In this document: positions 21,917-27,929 of the stretch, piece by piece | Layout of the letters: each line of letters begins with the position of its first letter | How positions within the stretch are numbered: the stretch's first letter is position 1 | Origin: a virus | Direction: 5' to 3' (one strand) | Virus record (IMG/VR): IMGVR_UViG_3300024520_000400 | Span: 1-28,050 of that record | DNA length: 28,050 bases | The notes under the pieces: model-generated | Told to the model about the DNA's origin: nothing | Database searches by the model: none | What the model saw: the letters and a program-made list of their open reading frames with translations, nothing else | Program-made: the position numbers and the translations under genes

Positions 21917-22087
21917 TTAATGCCACCAGATCCTTCCCTTGTAAAAAGTCGAAACAGAGGTACAGGTGTCAGGAATGTTCTCAATGGCCTTCTTCAGTTT
22001 CTCGTATTGCTCCGGGGTGAACTCCAAAACCTCGTCACGAGTATCTACGAACTCTGTCCACCACCCCAATGTCGGAATCTTCTTCAT
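21917..22087 (-). CDS. Unknown 56-residue protein
   Basis: The ATG follows AAGGAGGTAGAAA, an ideal ribosome site. The protein begins MKKIPTLGWWTEFVDTRDEV and continues with a helical EQYEKLKKAIENI and an aromatic ending KGRIWWH. No family is recognised. Confidence 0.6.
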   Translation of the reverse strand: MKKIPTLGWWTEFVDTRDEVLEFTPEQYEKLKKAIENIPDTCTSVSTFYKGRIWWH

Positions 22088-22136
22088 TTTCTACCTCCTT
22101 AAAAACCTGCCACCAAAAAGATCTCATTAATTACCG

Positions 22137-22364
22137 TTACGATTCCGACACGGCAAGTTCTTCCATTTGGTCTGTCCACGGTTCCAACAGTCGCTCTATT
22201 ACCTCCGGGCTTCCCACGATCTCGTGACTCGCTTTCCACACCACGACAGAATCCCCTTTAATGCCAAGGTAGATAGACCCCTCGTTATACCTGATCGAGT
22301 GTATCTGGCTATCGCTTATCACCAGAATCGATCCGTCGTCCATCCTAAAACACCGGTCTCTCAT
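22137..22364 (-). CDS. Unknown small beta-rich protein
   Basis: This 75-residue protein has an ATG after GAGGGGGC. Beta strands SILVISDSQIHSIRY, GSIYLGIKG and SVVVWKASH are followed by an acidic helix EVIERLLEPWTDQMEEL. No family is recognised. Confidence 0.6.
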   Translation of the reverse strand: MRDRCFRMDDGSILVISDSQIHSIRYNEGSIYLGIKGDSVVVWKASHEIVGSPEVIERLLEPWTDQMEELAVSES

Positions 22365-22412
22365 TTTTGCCCCCTCTAGTCTTATAGCACCTATGGAAGA
22401 TTTTGCCTTACT

Positions 22413-22437
22413 AGTACTTGGTAGTACTCTTAGTACT
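22413..22437. promoter_or_regulatory. Three phased AGTACT palindromes
   Basis: AGTACT occurs at 22413-22418, 22423-22428 and 22432-22437, spaced 10 and 9 bp, one helical turn apart, in the gap between two leftward genes. A dispersed-motif copy (22393-22404) lies next to it. It may be an operator cluster. Confidence 0.4.
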
Positions 22438-22461
22438 TAGTAGGTGTAGATTTCCCGACGC

Positions 22462-22734
22462 TCAGGAAACATGCGCGTTGGACTGTTTACGGGCATCTTG
22501 AGGGTTTTCCTCGCATACCCCAACGAGCACCTTGCCAGCCTCTACAAACACAACCTCCATACCCATAAAATACACTCCTTCGTCATTATCGAGATCCTCC
22601 TTTGTTACCGTTGGAAAACCGTCCCATAAAATCTTCCATTGGGCTTTGGGCATAAACCAGTGTGTCGGCTCCTGTCCATACTTGGCGATGTACTCCACCC
22701 ACATTACGTAAAGCACCTCCTTCTCAATAGCCAT
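22462..22734 (-). CDS. Unknown small protein
   Basis: This protein has about 90 residues from the ATG at 22734 (MAIEKEVLYVMWVEYIAKYG). The ATG at 22704 has AAGGAGG 11 nt upstream and is an equal candidate. A longer frame runs through a polypyrimidine tract into Pro-rich nonsense and is unlikely. The pattern YGQEPTHWFMPKAQWKILWDGFP and later strands GVYFMGMEVVFVEAGKVLVG are not matched to a family. Confidence 0.55.
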   Translation of the reverse strand: MAIEKEVLYVMWVEYIAKYGQEPTHWFMPKAQWKILWDGFPTVTKEDLDNDEGVYFMGMEVVFVEAGKVLVGVCEENPQDARKQSNAHVS

Positions 22735-22754
22735 ATGCACCACCATGGAAGAAC

Positions 22755-22815
22755 TTGGGTGGAAGGGAGGGGTGGTAGTAGGTGGGGAGGGGAGGGGTGG
22801 GGGGAAGGGTGGTAG
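22755..22815 (+). repeat. Purine/G-rich tract with G-quadruplex motif
   Basis: About 60 nt of almost pure G/A/T with many G runs. The core at 22784-22804 is G4-A-G4-A-G4-T-G6, a perfect four-run quadruplex motif on the plus strand. It lies between the primase gene and the next leftward gene. Confidence 0.75.
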
Positions 22816-22905
22816 GGTAAGACTCAATACTCTTATTAGTCTTATATACGTATGCGCGTGCGCCCGGGGGAGAGTTACGCCGTTTTTCTGTGGTCTGGAT
22901 TGACA

Positions 22906-23649
22906 TTAACCTGCCGCCTCTCTCACCTCTACACCACGCTCAGTAACCATCTTCAAAAGCTGTACCACAGTACCAGAGTAACCACAACCCAGACAAGAAA
23001 ACACGCCCCGATCAAAATTCACAGAGAAAGAAGGCTCCCGCTCCTCATGAACAGGGCACCGGCACCACCACTCGCTTTTCCTCTGCCGCAGGTCCAGCAT
23101 ATCGACAAGCCACGCCTGCCGCTCGTCAGCAGGGACAGCGAGATTCGTAGACACCGGCACCACATCCCGCAGGTCTAACAGCCACTCAGGGCATTTCTGT
23201 GCTTTAAGGGTTTTGATATGGCATTGCTTGACGAACTCGTATTTGCCTCCGTCCGGATGGACAGAGGGCGGGGCCACCACATATTTGTTGCCGTATTGTA
23301 TATCGACTCCCGGTCCCAACGTCTTGGGCCATCTGACACCCGGGTCTTGGAAATGAAGATGCGTACCACCCGATCCGGTCCTCACCTCCGTAGTAGCGTA
23401 CCCCTTTTGTATTGCCATCCAGGTGTCATTACCGCCATTCCTCGGGTCTATGTCCACGAACATCTTGCCCGATGCTCCCGCTGCTAACCCGATATTAGCT
23501 TCTGGAAATTCGGTCCACCAATGGAGGATTTGGTCCTTGTCTTTGCTGGCATCTTTAACACCGTGCGCTGTTATGGGGGTCTTGCCGGTCAGGGGAAGTA
23601 CTGCGTAGTCCATTGTAGCGTAAAGCAGTGCGGCGTAATATTTAGACAT
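22906..23649 (-). CDS. Prim-pol primase with C-terminal CHC2-type zinc finger
   Basis: This 247-residue protein opens with the bifunctional primase/polymerase fold: FVDIDPRNGG (catalytic DID at 66-68), TGSGGTHLHF (92-101) and YVVAPPSVHPDGG(K)Y (123-137) are the usual AEP motifs. Residues 196-222 hold CRCPVH ... CLGC, a CHC2 primase zinc finger, placed after the catalytic domain rather than before it. No helicase domain is present, so it is a minimal stand-alone primase. It likely starts phage DNA synthesis with a host or separately encoded helicase. Confidence 0.88.
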   Translation of the reverse strand: MSKYYAALLYATMDYAVLPLTGKTPITAHGVKDASKDKDQILHWWTEFPEANIGLAAGASGKMFVDIDPRNGGNDTWMAIQKGYATTEVRTGSGGTHLHFQDPGVRWPKTLGPGVDIQYGNKYVVAPPSVHPDGGKYEFVKQCHIKTLKAQKCPEWLLDLRDVVPVSTNLAVPADERQAWLVDMLDLRQRKSEWWCRCPVHEEREPSFSVNFDRGVFSCLGCGYSGTVVQLLKMVTERGVEVREAAG

Positions 23650-23676
23650 TACACACTCCCATTAGGTGTAGGGTCA

Positions 23677-23740
23677 CTCCGGTGAATGGGCACCGGAGAT
23701 CGCCATTTTGTGGTCTTGACATAGCAGGGAGCTACCCTGC
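23677..23740. other. Paired hairpins upstream of primase
   Basis: CTCCGGTG/CACCGGAG (23677-23684, 23691-23698) and GCAGGG/CCCTGC (23724-23729, 23735-23740) form two stable hairpins between the nuclease and primase genes. Neither is followed by a T-run on the leftward strand, so they are more likely processing or leader structures than terminators. Confidence 0.45.
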
Positions 23741-23763
23741 CGAGGTCCAGTTAATATAATAAG

Positions 23764-24264
23764 TTATGGTTCCGAAGTCAAGCCGTCGATCCAGTCCTTG
23801 AGGCGTATCACCGAATATGTCTCACTCAGCCGGTATACCCAGTTCACACGTTTTGTCGTCACATCGCCAACCTTCACTTCCATCAGTTTCCAATGTCCCC
23901 GCATCAGAATCGCAACCTTCGACACCCACCCTATGAACCGGACGGTCTCGCCATCGAACGTACACTGGAGGTAGATGTCGGCAGGAGCTTTCCGCTCGTT
24001 CAAAATTAGATAGTGGGGGTGGTCGTACTTCGTAGTCTTCACATCGATGGTGATATCTCCAACCTCAAAGTCCCACCCTGGGTCAGGACCCTCTCTACGC
24101 ATAGGGAGGCCGGTCCACTCTTCAAAAGCCATCTCCCCCACATACCCGAGGTAGTTGTCTTCTTTCCGATCCCCACCGGTGTTATGGTCGTTCCTGCCGG
24201 GATCTCTTTTGGCTCCGAGGACTTTGCACTCTTCCAGTTGTTCGGCTGTGAGTCTGACCTTCAT
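23764..24264 (-). CDS. Predicted PD-(D/E)XK nuclease
   Basis: This 166-residue protein has an ATG after GAAGGGAAA. The helix YLGYVGEMAFEEW (39-51) with Glu44 and Glu48, WDFEVGD with Asp65, and IDVKTTKY (73-80, catalytic D-x-K) form the core of the PD-(D/E)XK fold, followed by strands YLILNE and ADIYLQC. It may process recombination or replication intermediates, or attack host DNA. It is next to HNH and primase genes. Confidence 0.7.
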   Translation of the reverse strand: MKVRLTAEQLEECKVLGAKRDPGRNDHNTGGDRKEDNYLGYVGEMAFEEWTGLPMRREGPDPGWDFEVGDITIDVKTTKYDHPHYLILNERKAPADIYLQCTFDGETVRFIGWVSKVAILMRGHWKLMEVKVGDVTTKRVNWVYRLSETYSVIRLKDWIDGLTSEP

Positions 24265-24300
24265 TTTCCCTTCTCCCCCCGGCAGAAGGCTGCGGAATAG

Positions 24301-24714
24301 TTAGACATGCTTCCCCCATTTAGTTTTAAGCCCCGCATCTTTTAACGTCTGATGCCATCGGGTGTGATGCTTTTTACATAGTGGCAGGCACGGCCAATGT
24401 TCGGAATCGATAAAAAACTCTTGTGGGGCAAAATGGTGGTACTCTACATCAATAGATGAGCACTGGCCATAACTACAAGGGATATCGTGTTCCTGTTTTG
24501 CCCAGGGAAGGTCCTGGATGGTCTTGGCACCTTCAAAGATCGGATGGGAAAGAGCCCCCTCCACCATTTTCTTTGATATCCACGTTCCCGCCCAATGATC
24601 GCCACATCTCCAGCCTATATGCTCGCTGCCTGACCGCATGATTAACCGGCATAGCTCAACTCGTTTTTTCGTATCGCATACCCTGCAATGCCTGATTGTT
24701 TGTGCTGGCGACAT
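24301..24714 (-). CDS. HNH/treble-clef nuclease-like protein
   Basis: This 137-residue protein starts MSPAQTIRHCRVC after GGAGGGG. It has CRVC-like C10/C13, a C37/H40 pair, then C80 and C85, DVEYHHFAPQEFF with the HH of the HNH site (93-94), and CLPLCKKHHTRWHQ. That suggests two zinc sites, one treble clef carrying the HNH core. It may be a homing-like or DNA-processing nuclease. Confidence 0.65.
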   Translation of the reverse strand: MSPAQTIRHCRVCDTKKRVELCRLIMRSGSEHIGWRCGDHWAGTWISKKMVEGALSHPIFEGAKTIQDLPWAKQEHDIPCSYGQCSSIDVEYHHFAPQEFFIDSEHWPCLPLCKKHHTRWHQTLKDAGLKTKWGKHV

Positions 24715-24776
24715 TTCCCCTCCTCCCCCCGGCAGGTCGCCACCCACCGGGGTTCAGATATCATAACAGGTAGTTA

Positions 24777-24810
24777 ATGTGACTACGAACAAAATGTGAC
24801 TACGAACAAG
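24777..24810 (-). repeat. Two 17-bp tandem repeats (iteron-like)
   Basis: ATGTGACTACGAACAA plus one base is repeated directly at 24777-24793 and 24794-24810. An extended -10 (TGTTATGAT on the minus strand, near 24761-24769) lies just downstream. They may be operator or iteron sites controlling the nuclease-primase genes. Confidence 0.5.
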
Positions 24811-24876
24811 TAGGTCTAACCAGGGTCCATAGTGCCTCCTTTCTTCGGTGAAACGCTTGACAATTTCTTCTGCTCC

Positions 24877-25110
24877 TCACGGTATATCCGGGAACGCCAA
24901 TCCACATGGGTCATTTTTCACCTTCTCGGTCTCCTGCACCACTACTGAGAGATATTCAGAATCGACATATCCCTGGTCGGCCAGTTCAATTACAATGGTC
25001 TTGCCGAAGCTCTCATCGATCTCCACCCTTCGCTCTCCCACCCTGAGCTCAAGGATCGTGCCTCCCCACTGGTCGTATGGGTTGATGTCGCCGCCGACGT
25101 AGTGCTTCAC
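24877..25110 (-). CDS. Unknown small protein, GTG start
   Basis: This 77-residue protein starts at GTG overlapping the upstream TGA (GTGA) after GGGAGG. MKHYVGGDINPYDQWG is followed by strands GTILELRVGERRVEI and KTIVIELADQGYV. An acidic, beta-rich protein. No family is recognised. Confidence 0.55.
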   Translation of the reverse strand: MKHYVGGDINPYDQWGGTILELRVGERRVEIDESFGKTIVIELADQGYVDSEYLSVVVQETEKVKNDPCGLAFPDIP

Positions 25111-25295
25111 TCTGCCTCCCACGAACTTTCTCCAAGTCTCACGATCTCGACACCATCACCAATGGAAGCATTTAACAGTTTGTCGAACGCCTTCTCCGTA
25201 TCGGACGCCGACCTCTTCTGTAATCTGGCTATTAAGGACGTTTCCTTGCCTTCTAACGCACTTTCGTTATTTCCATGACTCTGTAGGTGTTTCAC
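25107..25295 (-). CDS. Unknown small helical protein, GTG start
   Basis: This 62-residue protein starts at GTG, 7 nt after GGAGGAGG; an earlier in-frame GTG at 25316 lies before that site. MKHLQSHGNNESALEGKE is followed by a helix SLIARLQKRSASDTEKAFDKLL and a strand DGVEIVRLG. No family is recognised. Confidence 0.5.
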   Translation of the reverse strand: MKHLQSHGNNESALEGKETSLIARLQKRSASDTEKAFDKLLNASIGDGVEIVRLGESSWEAE

Positions 25296-25310
25296 GCCAG
25301 TGCCTCCTCC

Positions 25311-25330
25311 AGACACGTCTTAACGTGTCT
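25311..25330. promoter_or_regulatory. Inverted repeat at the 5' edge of the small-gene cluster
   Basis: AGACACGT, CTTA, ACGTGTCT: a perfect 8-bp inverted repeat just upstream of the GGAGGAGG ribosome site. It can form an RNA hairpin near that site or act as an operator. Confidence 0.45.
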
Positions 25331-25423
25331 AGTGTCCATTCACGCTCACTAACCTCGTGAGCACATTTTCCAATCAGAATATAGTATTTCATAAGTTAGG
25401 AGCCAGGTACTTTATCACGTTAA

Positions 25424-25599
25424 GGCGCAGTCTTGACCAGCTTGCAAAACTAATCTGCCTCAGTAACCGGTTGCGCACCTCCGGGTTTCGGGCAACTGCG
25501 CCGGGGCGATCAATTTCCCCGGCTTAAGTTAGGGGCCGGGAGTTGCCGCCGTAGCGACGAAAAGCTAACAAGGGGGAAAGCCTTCCAGGGAGTCCCGGC
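25424..25599. ncRNA. Highly structured non-coding region
   Basis: There is no gene from 25317 to 25614. Long-range pairs are GGCGCAGT/ACTGCGCC (25424-25431, 25495-25502), hairpin GCCGGGG/CCCCGGC (25500-25506, 25517-25523), GCCGGGA/TCCCGGC (25535-25541, 25593-25599), and GGCAACT/AGTTGCC (25491-25497, 25541-25547), which competes with the others. The plus strand carries a ribosome-site-like ACAAGGGGGAAA with no start codon after it. Strand and function are not known. Confidence 0.5.
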
Positions 25600-25614
25600 G
25601 CTCCTGTTATCTCC

Positions 25615-25821
25615 CTACTTGAAATCGTCTAAGGTGGATACCACCCCGCCAGACGCATCGCGGATCTTCAGGGCTGTGCTTACCTTCATATCCCGATCCC
25701 CTCTTAATATGCGCCACTCTAACCTGCGTAGTGAAGATTGCTCCAGGCCAGCCCTTTTCGAGAAGGCACTCAGAGCACCTCGGGTCTTCCTCAATTTTGC
25801 AATGTATTTGAGTAATGTCAT
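25615..25821 (-). CDS. Cro/CI-like helix-turn-helix repressor
   Basis: This 68-residue protein starts MTLLKYIAKLRKTRG at the ATG at 25821. A helix-turn-helix, GALSAFSKRAGLEQSSLRRLEW, is clear. The -10 box ends at 25828, so transcription should start at or next to this ATG and the message would be leaderless, as for lambda cI from PRM. An ATG at 25827 lies too near the promoter. It controls the divergent switch through the TGACA operators. Confidence 0.75.
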   Translation of the reverse strand: MTLLKYIAKLRKTRGALSAFSKRAGLEQSSLRRLEWRILRGDRDMKVSTALKIRDASGGVVSTLDDFK

Positions 25822-25827
25822 GACCAT

Positions 25828-25856
25828 AGTATACTAAGCCCGTGACAGCGTGTCAA
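25828..25856 (-). promoter_or_regulatory. Leftward repressor promoter
   Basis: TTGACA (25856-25851), a 17-bp spacer and TATACT (25833-25828) on the minus strand make a near-consensus sigma70 promoter. The operator palindrome covers the -35 region. Confidence 0.8.
25843..25855. promoter_or_regulatory. Operator palindrome TGACA-GCG-TGTCA
   Basis: A perfect 5+3+5 palindrome overlaps the leftward -35 box. A related imperfect site, TGACAGTGTGTAT (25890-25902), covers the -10 of the rightward promoter. Together they fit two operators read by one regulator. Confidence 0.65.
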
Positions 25857-25876
25857 TATATTTCTTCAGAAAAGTG

Positions 25877-25905
25877 TTGACATTTTGCGTGACAGTGTGT
25901 ATCAT
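25877..25905 (+). promoter_or_regulatory. Rightward early promoter
   Basis: TTGACA (25877-25882), a 17-bp spacer and TATCAT (25900-25905), with a start point near 25912 and AAGGGGG just before the first ATG at 25932. An operator half-site repeat lies inside it. Confidence 0.82.
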
Positions 25906-25931
25906 AGTAGTAAACTCACAAAGGGGGAAAC

Positions 25932-26120
25932 ATGAAGGACCATTCGGACGCCATTCGCTTTGCCATCAACCACCCCGAAGTATCGCTCGGCGAGTTCACG
26001 GAGATGTTCGGGCTCGACAAGCAGGAAGCCGAAGAGCTGTACGACCTCGGCCAGGGAGTAGCGGTAGAACGTGAGATGCTCATAGCCAAAGCACTGGAGG
26101 GTAAAGATGTATCTCATTAA
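25932..26120 (+). CDS. Small helix-turn-helix-like protein
   Basis: This 62-residue protein has an ATG after AAAGGGGGAAAC. A possible helix-turn-helix lies in NHPEVSLGEFTEMFGLDKQEAEEL. It is the first gene from the rightward promoter, the position of a Cro- or CII-type regulator. The assignment is tentative. Confidence 0.55.
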   Translation: MKDHSDAIRFAINHPEVSLGEFTEMFGLDKQEAEELYDLGQGVAVEREMLIAKALEGKDVSH

Positions 26121-26307
26121 AGTCATGAGAAGCAAATACGGAGGCCAGTGTGACTGCACCACAAAGATCAAGCAGGGCGAAGAGATGGGGTACTCAGGGG
26201 GGCGTAAGCCCGTGACAAGGTGCATGGACTGCGTAGACAAGCTCGTTCGCAAGCACTCCCCCGTCCGGATCCGGCAATTCCTGAAGTTTGACCAGAGGAT
26301 AGACTGA
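26107..26307 (+). CDS. Small zinc-binding protein
   Basis: This 66-residue protein overlaps the previous gene by 14 nt. QCDCTTKIKQGEEMGY...TRCMDC gives a C-x-C / C-x2-C metal site, with a basic helix RKHSPVRIRQFLKF at the end. Function is unknown. Confidence 0.55.
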   Translation: MYLIKVMRSKYGGQCDCTTKIKQGEEMGYSGGRKPVTRCMDCVDKLVRKHSPVRIRQFLKFDQRID

Positions 26308-26507
26308 TGCAACCTAACATGAAAGACAAAATCTTCCATTTGTTTAGTCTGGCACAGATGGTAGGCGACAAAGATACCGAGCAGGTGCTGTTCGTCCTCG
26401 TAGACGCCATAGAAAGAGGCTACGGAGACAAGCTCGCCGCCGTGGTCCGGAGGGAGTACGAGCGCCAGACATCCAGTAGGGAAAACATGGAAGAACTTGG
26501 GTTATGA
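26307..26507 (+). CDS. Unknown small helical protein
   Basis: This 66-residue protein starts at an ATG that overlaps the preceding TGA (TGATG). It is mainly helical (KIFHLFSLAQMVGDKDTEQ...VVRREYERQ). It contains two copies of the dispersed 12-bp motif, in opposite orientations, at 26328-26339 and 26487-26498. Confidence 0.55.
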   Translation: MQPNMKDKIFHLFSLAQMVGDKDTEQVLFVLVDAIERGYGDKLAAVVRREYERQTSSRENMEELGL

Positions 26508-26701
26508 CCATCCTCTCCCAGAAACCCGTCAAGCTCGTCGATGATGCCTACATTGTCACAGAGCTTTCCAACGGCAACTACGTGTTCACCAGTGACCACT
26601 CGACGAAGTATCTCACCACAGTAACAGACTGCACATGCCCCGGTTTTCAGTTCCGGAAAAGGTGCAGGCATTTAGAGTACACACAAAACTGGAAAAACTA
26701 A
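26504..26701 (+). CDS. SWIM-type zinc-finger protein
   Basis: This 65-residue protein starts at an ATG overlapping the upstream TGA. The metal site CTCPGFQFRKRCRHLEY is a C-x-C-x(n)-C-x-H SWIM finger, preceded by a beta hairpin AYIVTELSNGNYVFTS. SWIM domains bind DNA or proteins. It probably assists the annealing protein encoded next. Confidence 0.7.
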   Translation: MTILSQKPVKLVDDAYIVTELSNGNYVFTSDHSTKYLTTVTDCTCPGFQFRKRCRHLEYTQNWKN

Positions 26702-26712
26702 GGGGGAAGCAA

Positions 26713-27258
26713 ATGTCTGTATGGGAAACGCTATCCAAGATCGACGTAAGCGAGCACATCGAGAAGAAGGGTAACCTGTCCTATTTGTCATGGGCATGGG
26801 CATGGGGAACGCTCATGGAGCACTACCCGGATGCAGACTGGACCGTGATTCCTGATGTCAAGCACGAAGACGGGACGGTGATGGTCAACAGCCTCGTGCG
26901 CATAGAGTGCACGGCTCGAACAATGTTCCTCCCGGTCATGGACAACCGCAACAACGCAATACAGAACCCGGACACACGACAGATATCAGATGCACGTATG
27001 CGCTGCCTGGTGAAGAACCTCGCCATTTTTGGACTGGGCCATTACATCTATGCCGGGGAAGACCTGCCCCCCTCCGAACCAGAAAATCCCGCCACAGAAG
27101 ATCAAGTCGAAGAGATAAAGCGCCTGCTCGACACAAGGCAGGTGCCGGAGCCCATGCACAAAAAAGCATCCATGTTGCTGGGTAGTAATATCTCAGAGGG
27201 CAAAGCCGTGAGCATCATCAATGCCCTGTCCGAATGCCCGAAAAGAGAGGGAGCATGA
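26713..27258 (+). CDS. DUF1071 single-strand annealing protein (Sak type)
   Basis: This 181-residue protein starts MSVWETLSKIDVSEHIEKKG after AAGGGGGAAG. The opening SYLSWAWAWGTLMEHYPDADW and the later QISDARMRCLVKNLAIFGLGHYIY match the DUF1071/Sak annealing family. The C-terminal 60 residues are a flexible acidic linker and a small helical domain. It anneals complementary single strands in phage recombination and probably works with the nuclease genes of the divergent unit. Confidence 0.85.
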   Translation: MSVWETLSKIDVSEHIEKKGNLSYLSWAWAWGTLMEHYPDADWTVIPDVKHEDGTVMVNSLVRIECTARTMFLPVMDNRNNAIQNPDTRQISDARMRCLVKNLAIFGLGHYIYAGEDLPPSEPENPATEDQVEEIKRLLDTRQVPEPMHKKASMLLGSNISEGKAVSIINALSECPKREGA

Positions 27259-27404
27259 CCCTTTACTCACGTAACAAGATACGCCGATCCCTCCCACGCG
27301 CTGACACACTGGCGTGGGTAGCCATAACCGCCGCCGCCGCATACTTCATGGGCCATGTGTGGTGGTGGCATACGATGACCATAATGGAGTATTGGGGGTA
27401 CTAA
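27255..27404 (+). CDS. Small single-span membrane protein
   Basis: This 49-residue protein has an ATG overlapping the upstream TGA (ATGA). It has a basic N-terminus MTLYSRNKIRRSLPR, one hydrophobic span TLAWVAITAAAAYFMGHVW, then a Trp/His-rich tail. The next gene starts at its stop (TAATG). Function is unknown. Confidence 0.5.
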   Translation: MTLYSRNKIRRSLPRADTLAWVAITAAAAYFMGHVWWWHTMTIMEYWGY

Positions 27405-27607
27405 TGACAGTTCACGTTAGCACAGAAATGGAAGATTTTGTCCTACAGAGATCCCAAGGTCTCAAGCAAACGCCAGACCAGTACGCTCACATGCTCATAG
27501 CCAGAGACTACTGCCGCCTCCATCCACCGGCTGTCAATGAGGGCAGGAACCTGGACGGCAGGCCCATAGACGTACTTGCAAAAGGAGAAAGATATGAACA
27601 TCGATGA
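27404..27607 (+). CDS. Small ribbon-helix-helix-like protein
   Basis: This 67-residue protein begins MTVHVSTEMEDFVLQRSQG, then KQTPDQYAHMLIARDYCR. A strand followed by two helices fits a ribbon-helix-helix DNA-binding fold. Its 3' end overlaps the next gene. It contains a copy of the dispersed motif at 27428-27439. Confidence 0.55.
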   Translation: MTVHVSTEMEDFVLQRSQGLKQTPDQYAHMLIARDYCRLHPPAVNEGRNLDGRPIDVLAKGERYEHR

Positions 27608-27929
27608 TCTCAAGATAGGGGAACTGAAAAGCCTATTGCAGTTGCTACAGCCACAAACAAATGCCTCAATGCACGAAGATGAAATGAAGGTAATAGTCGT
27701 TTTACAGCGAGGATGGTGCGCCGTTGGGAGATGGCATCAGACCGGAGATTATGTCTCATTGAGCGAAGCAGATATCGTCCGTCGATGGGGAACCACTGGG
27801 GGGTTGGGGGAACTCGCAGACAAAGGGCCAATGAGTGAGACAATATTGGACGCCGTTCCTCAAGGTCTGAGATTCCACATTCTGTCGGTAGTCGCAACTT
27901 TTCCATGTTCAGACGGATGGTCAAAATGA
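27594..27929 (+). CDS. Unknown 111-residue protein
   Basis: It starts MNIDDLKIGELKSLLQLL after AAAGGAG. KVIVVLQRGWCAVGRW is a beta strand pair, and SLSEADIVRRWGTTGGLGELADKG follows. The first half is a short helical region like small phage hypothetical proteins with a DLKIGE/KI(K)xLL opening. No family is recognised. Confidence 0.55.
   Translation: MNIDDLKIGELKSLLQLLQPQTNASMHEDEMKVIVVLQRGWCAVGRWHQTGDYVSLSEADIVRRWGTTGGLGELADKGPMSETILDAVPQGLRFHILSVVATFPCSDGWSK

Larger units (their letters stand above)
781..27439. repeat. Dispersed 12-bp motif family ATGGAAG(A/C)(A/T)NTT
   Basis: ATGGAAGAACTT is at 781-792(+), 3017-3028(-), 17180-17191(-), 22155-22166(-), 22745-22756(+) and 26487-26498(+). ATGGAAGATTTT is at 14247-14258(-), 21504-21515(-), 22393-22404(+), 22628-22639(-), 26328-26339(-) and 27428-27439(+). 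ATGGAAGAAGTT is at 9626(-) and 19994(-). ATGGAAGCATTT is at 12296(+) and 25162(+). One-base variants start at 3731, 14037, 15365, 15427 and 23521. They occur in several reading frames and in gaps between genes. Confidence 0.8.

Noticed and set aside
22735-22827. Pro-rich N-terminal extension of the gene at 22462-22734
   Set aside because: It is the translation of the polypyrimidine (G-quadruplex complement) tract, with no ribosome site before it.
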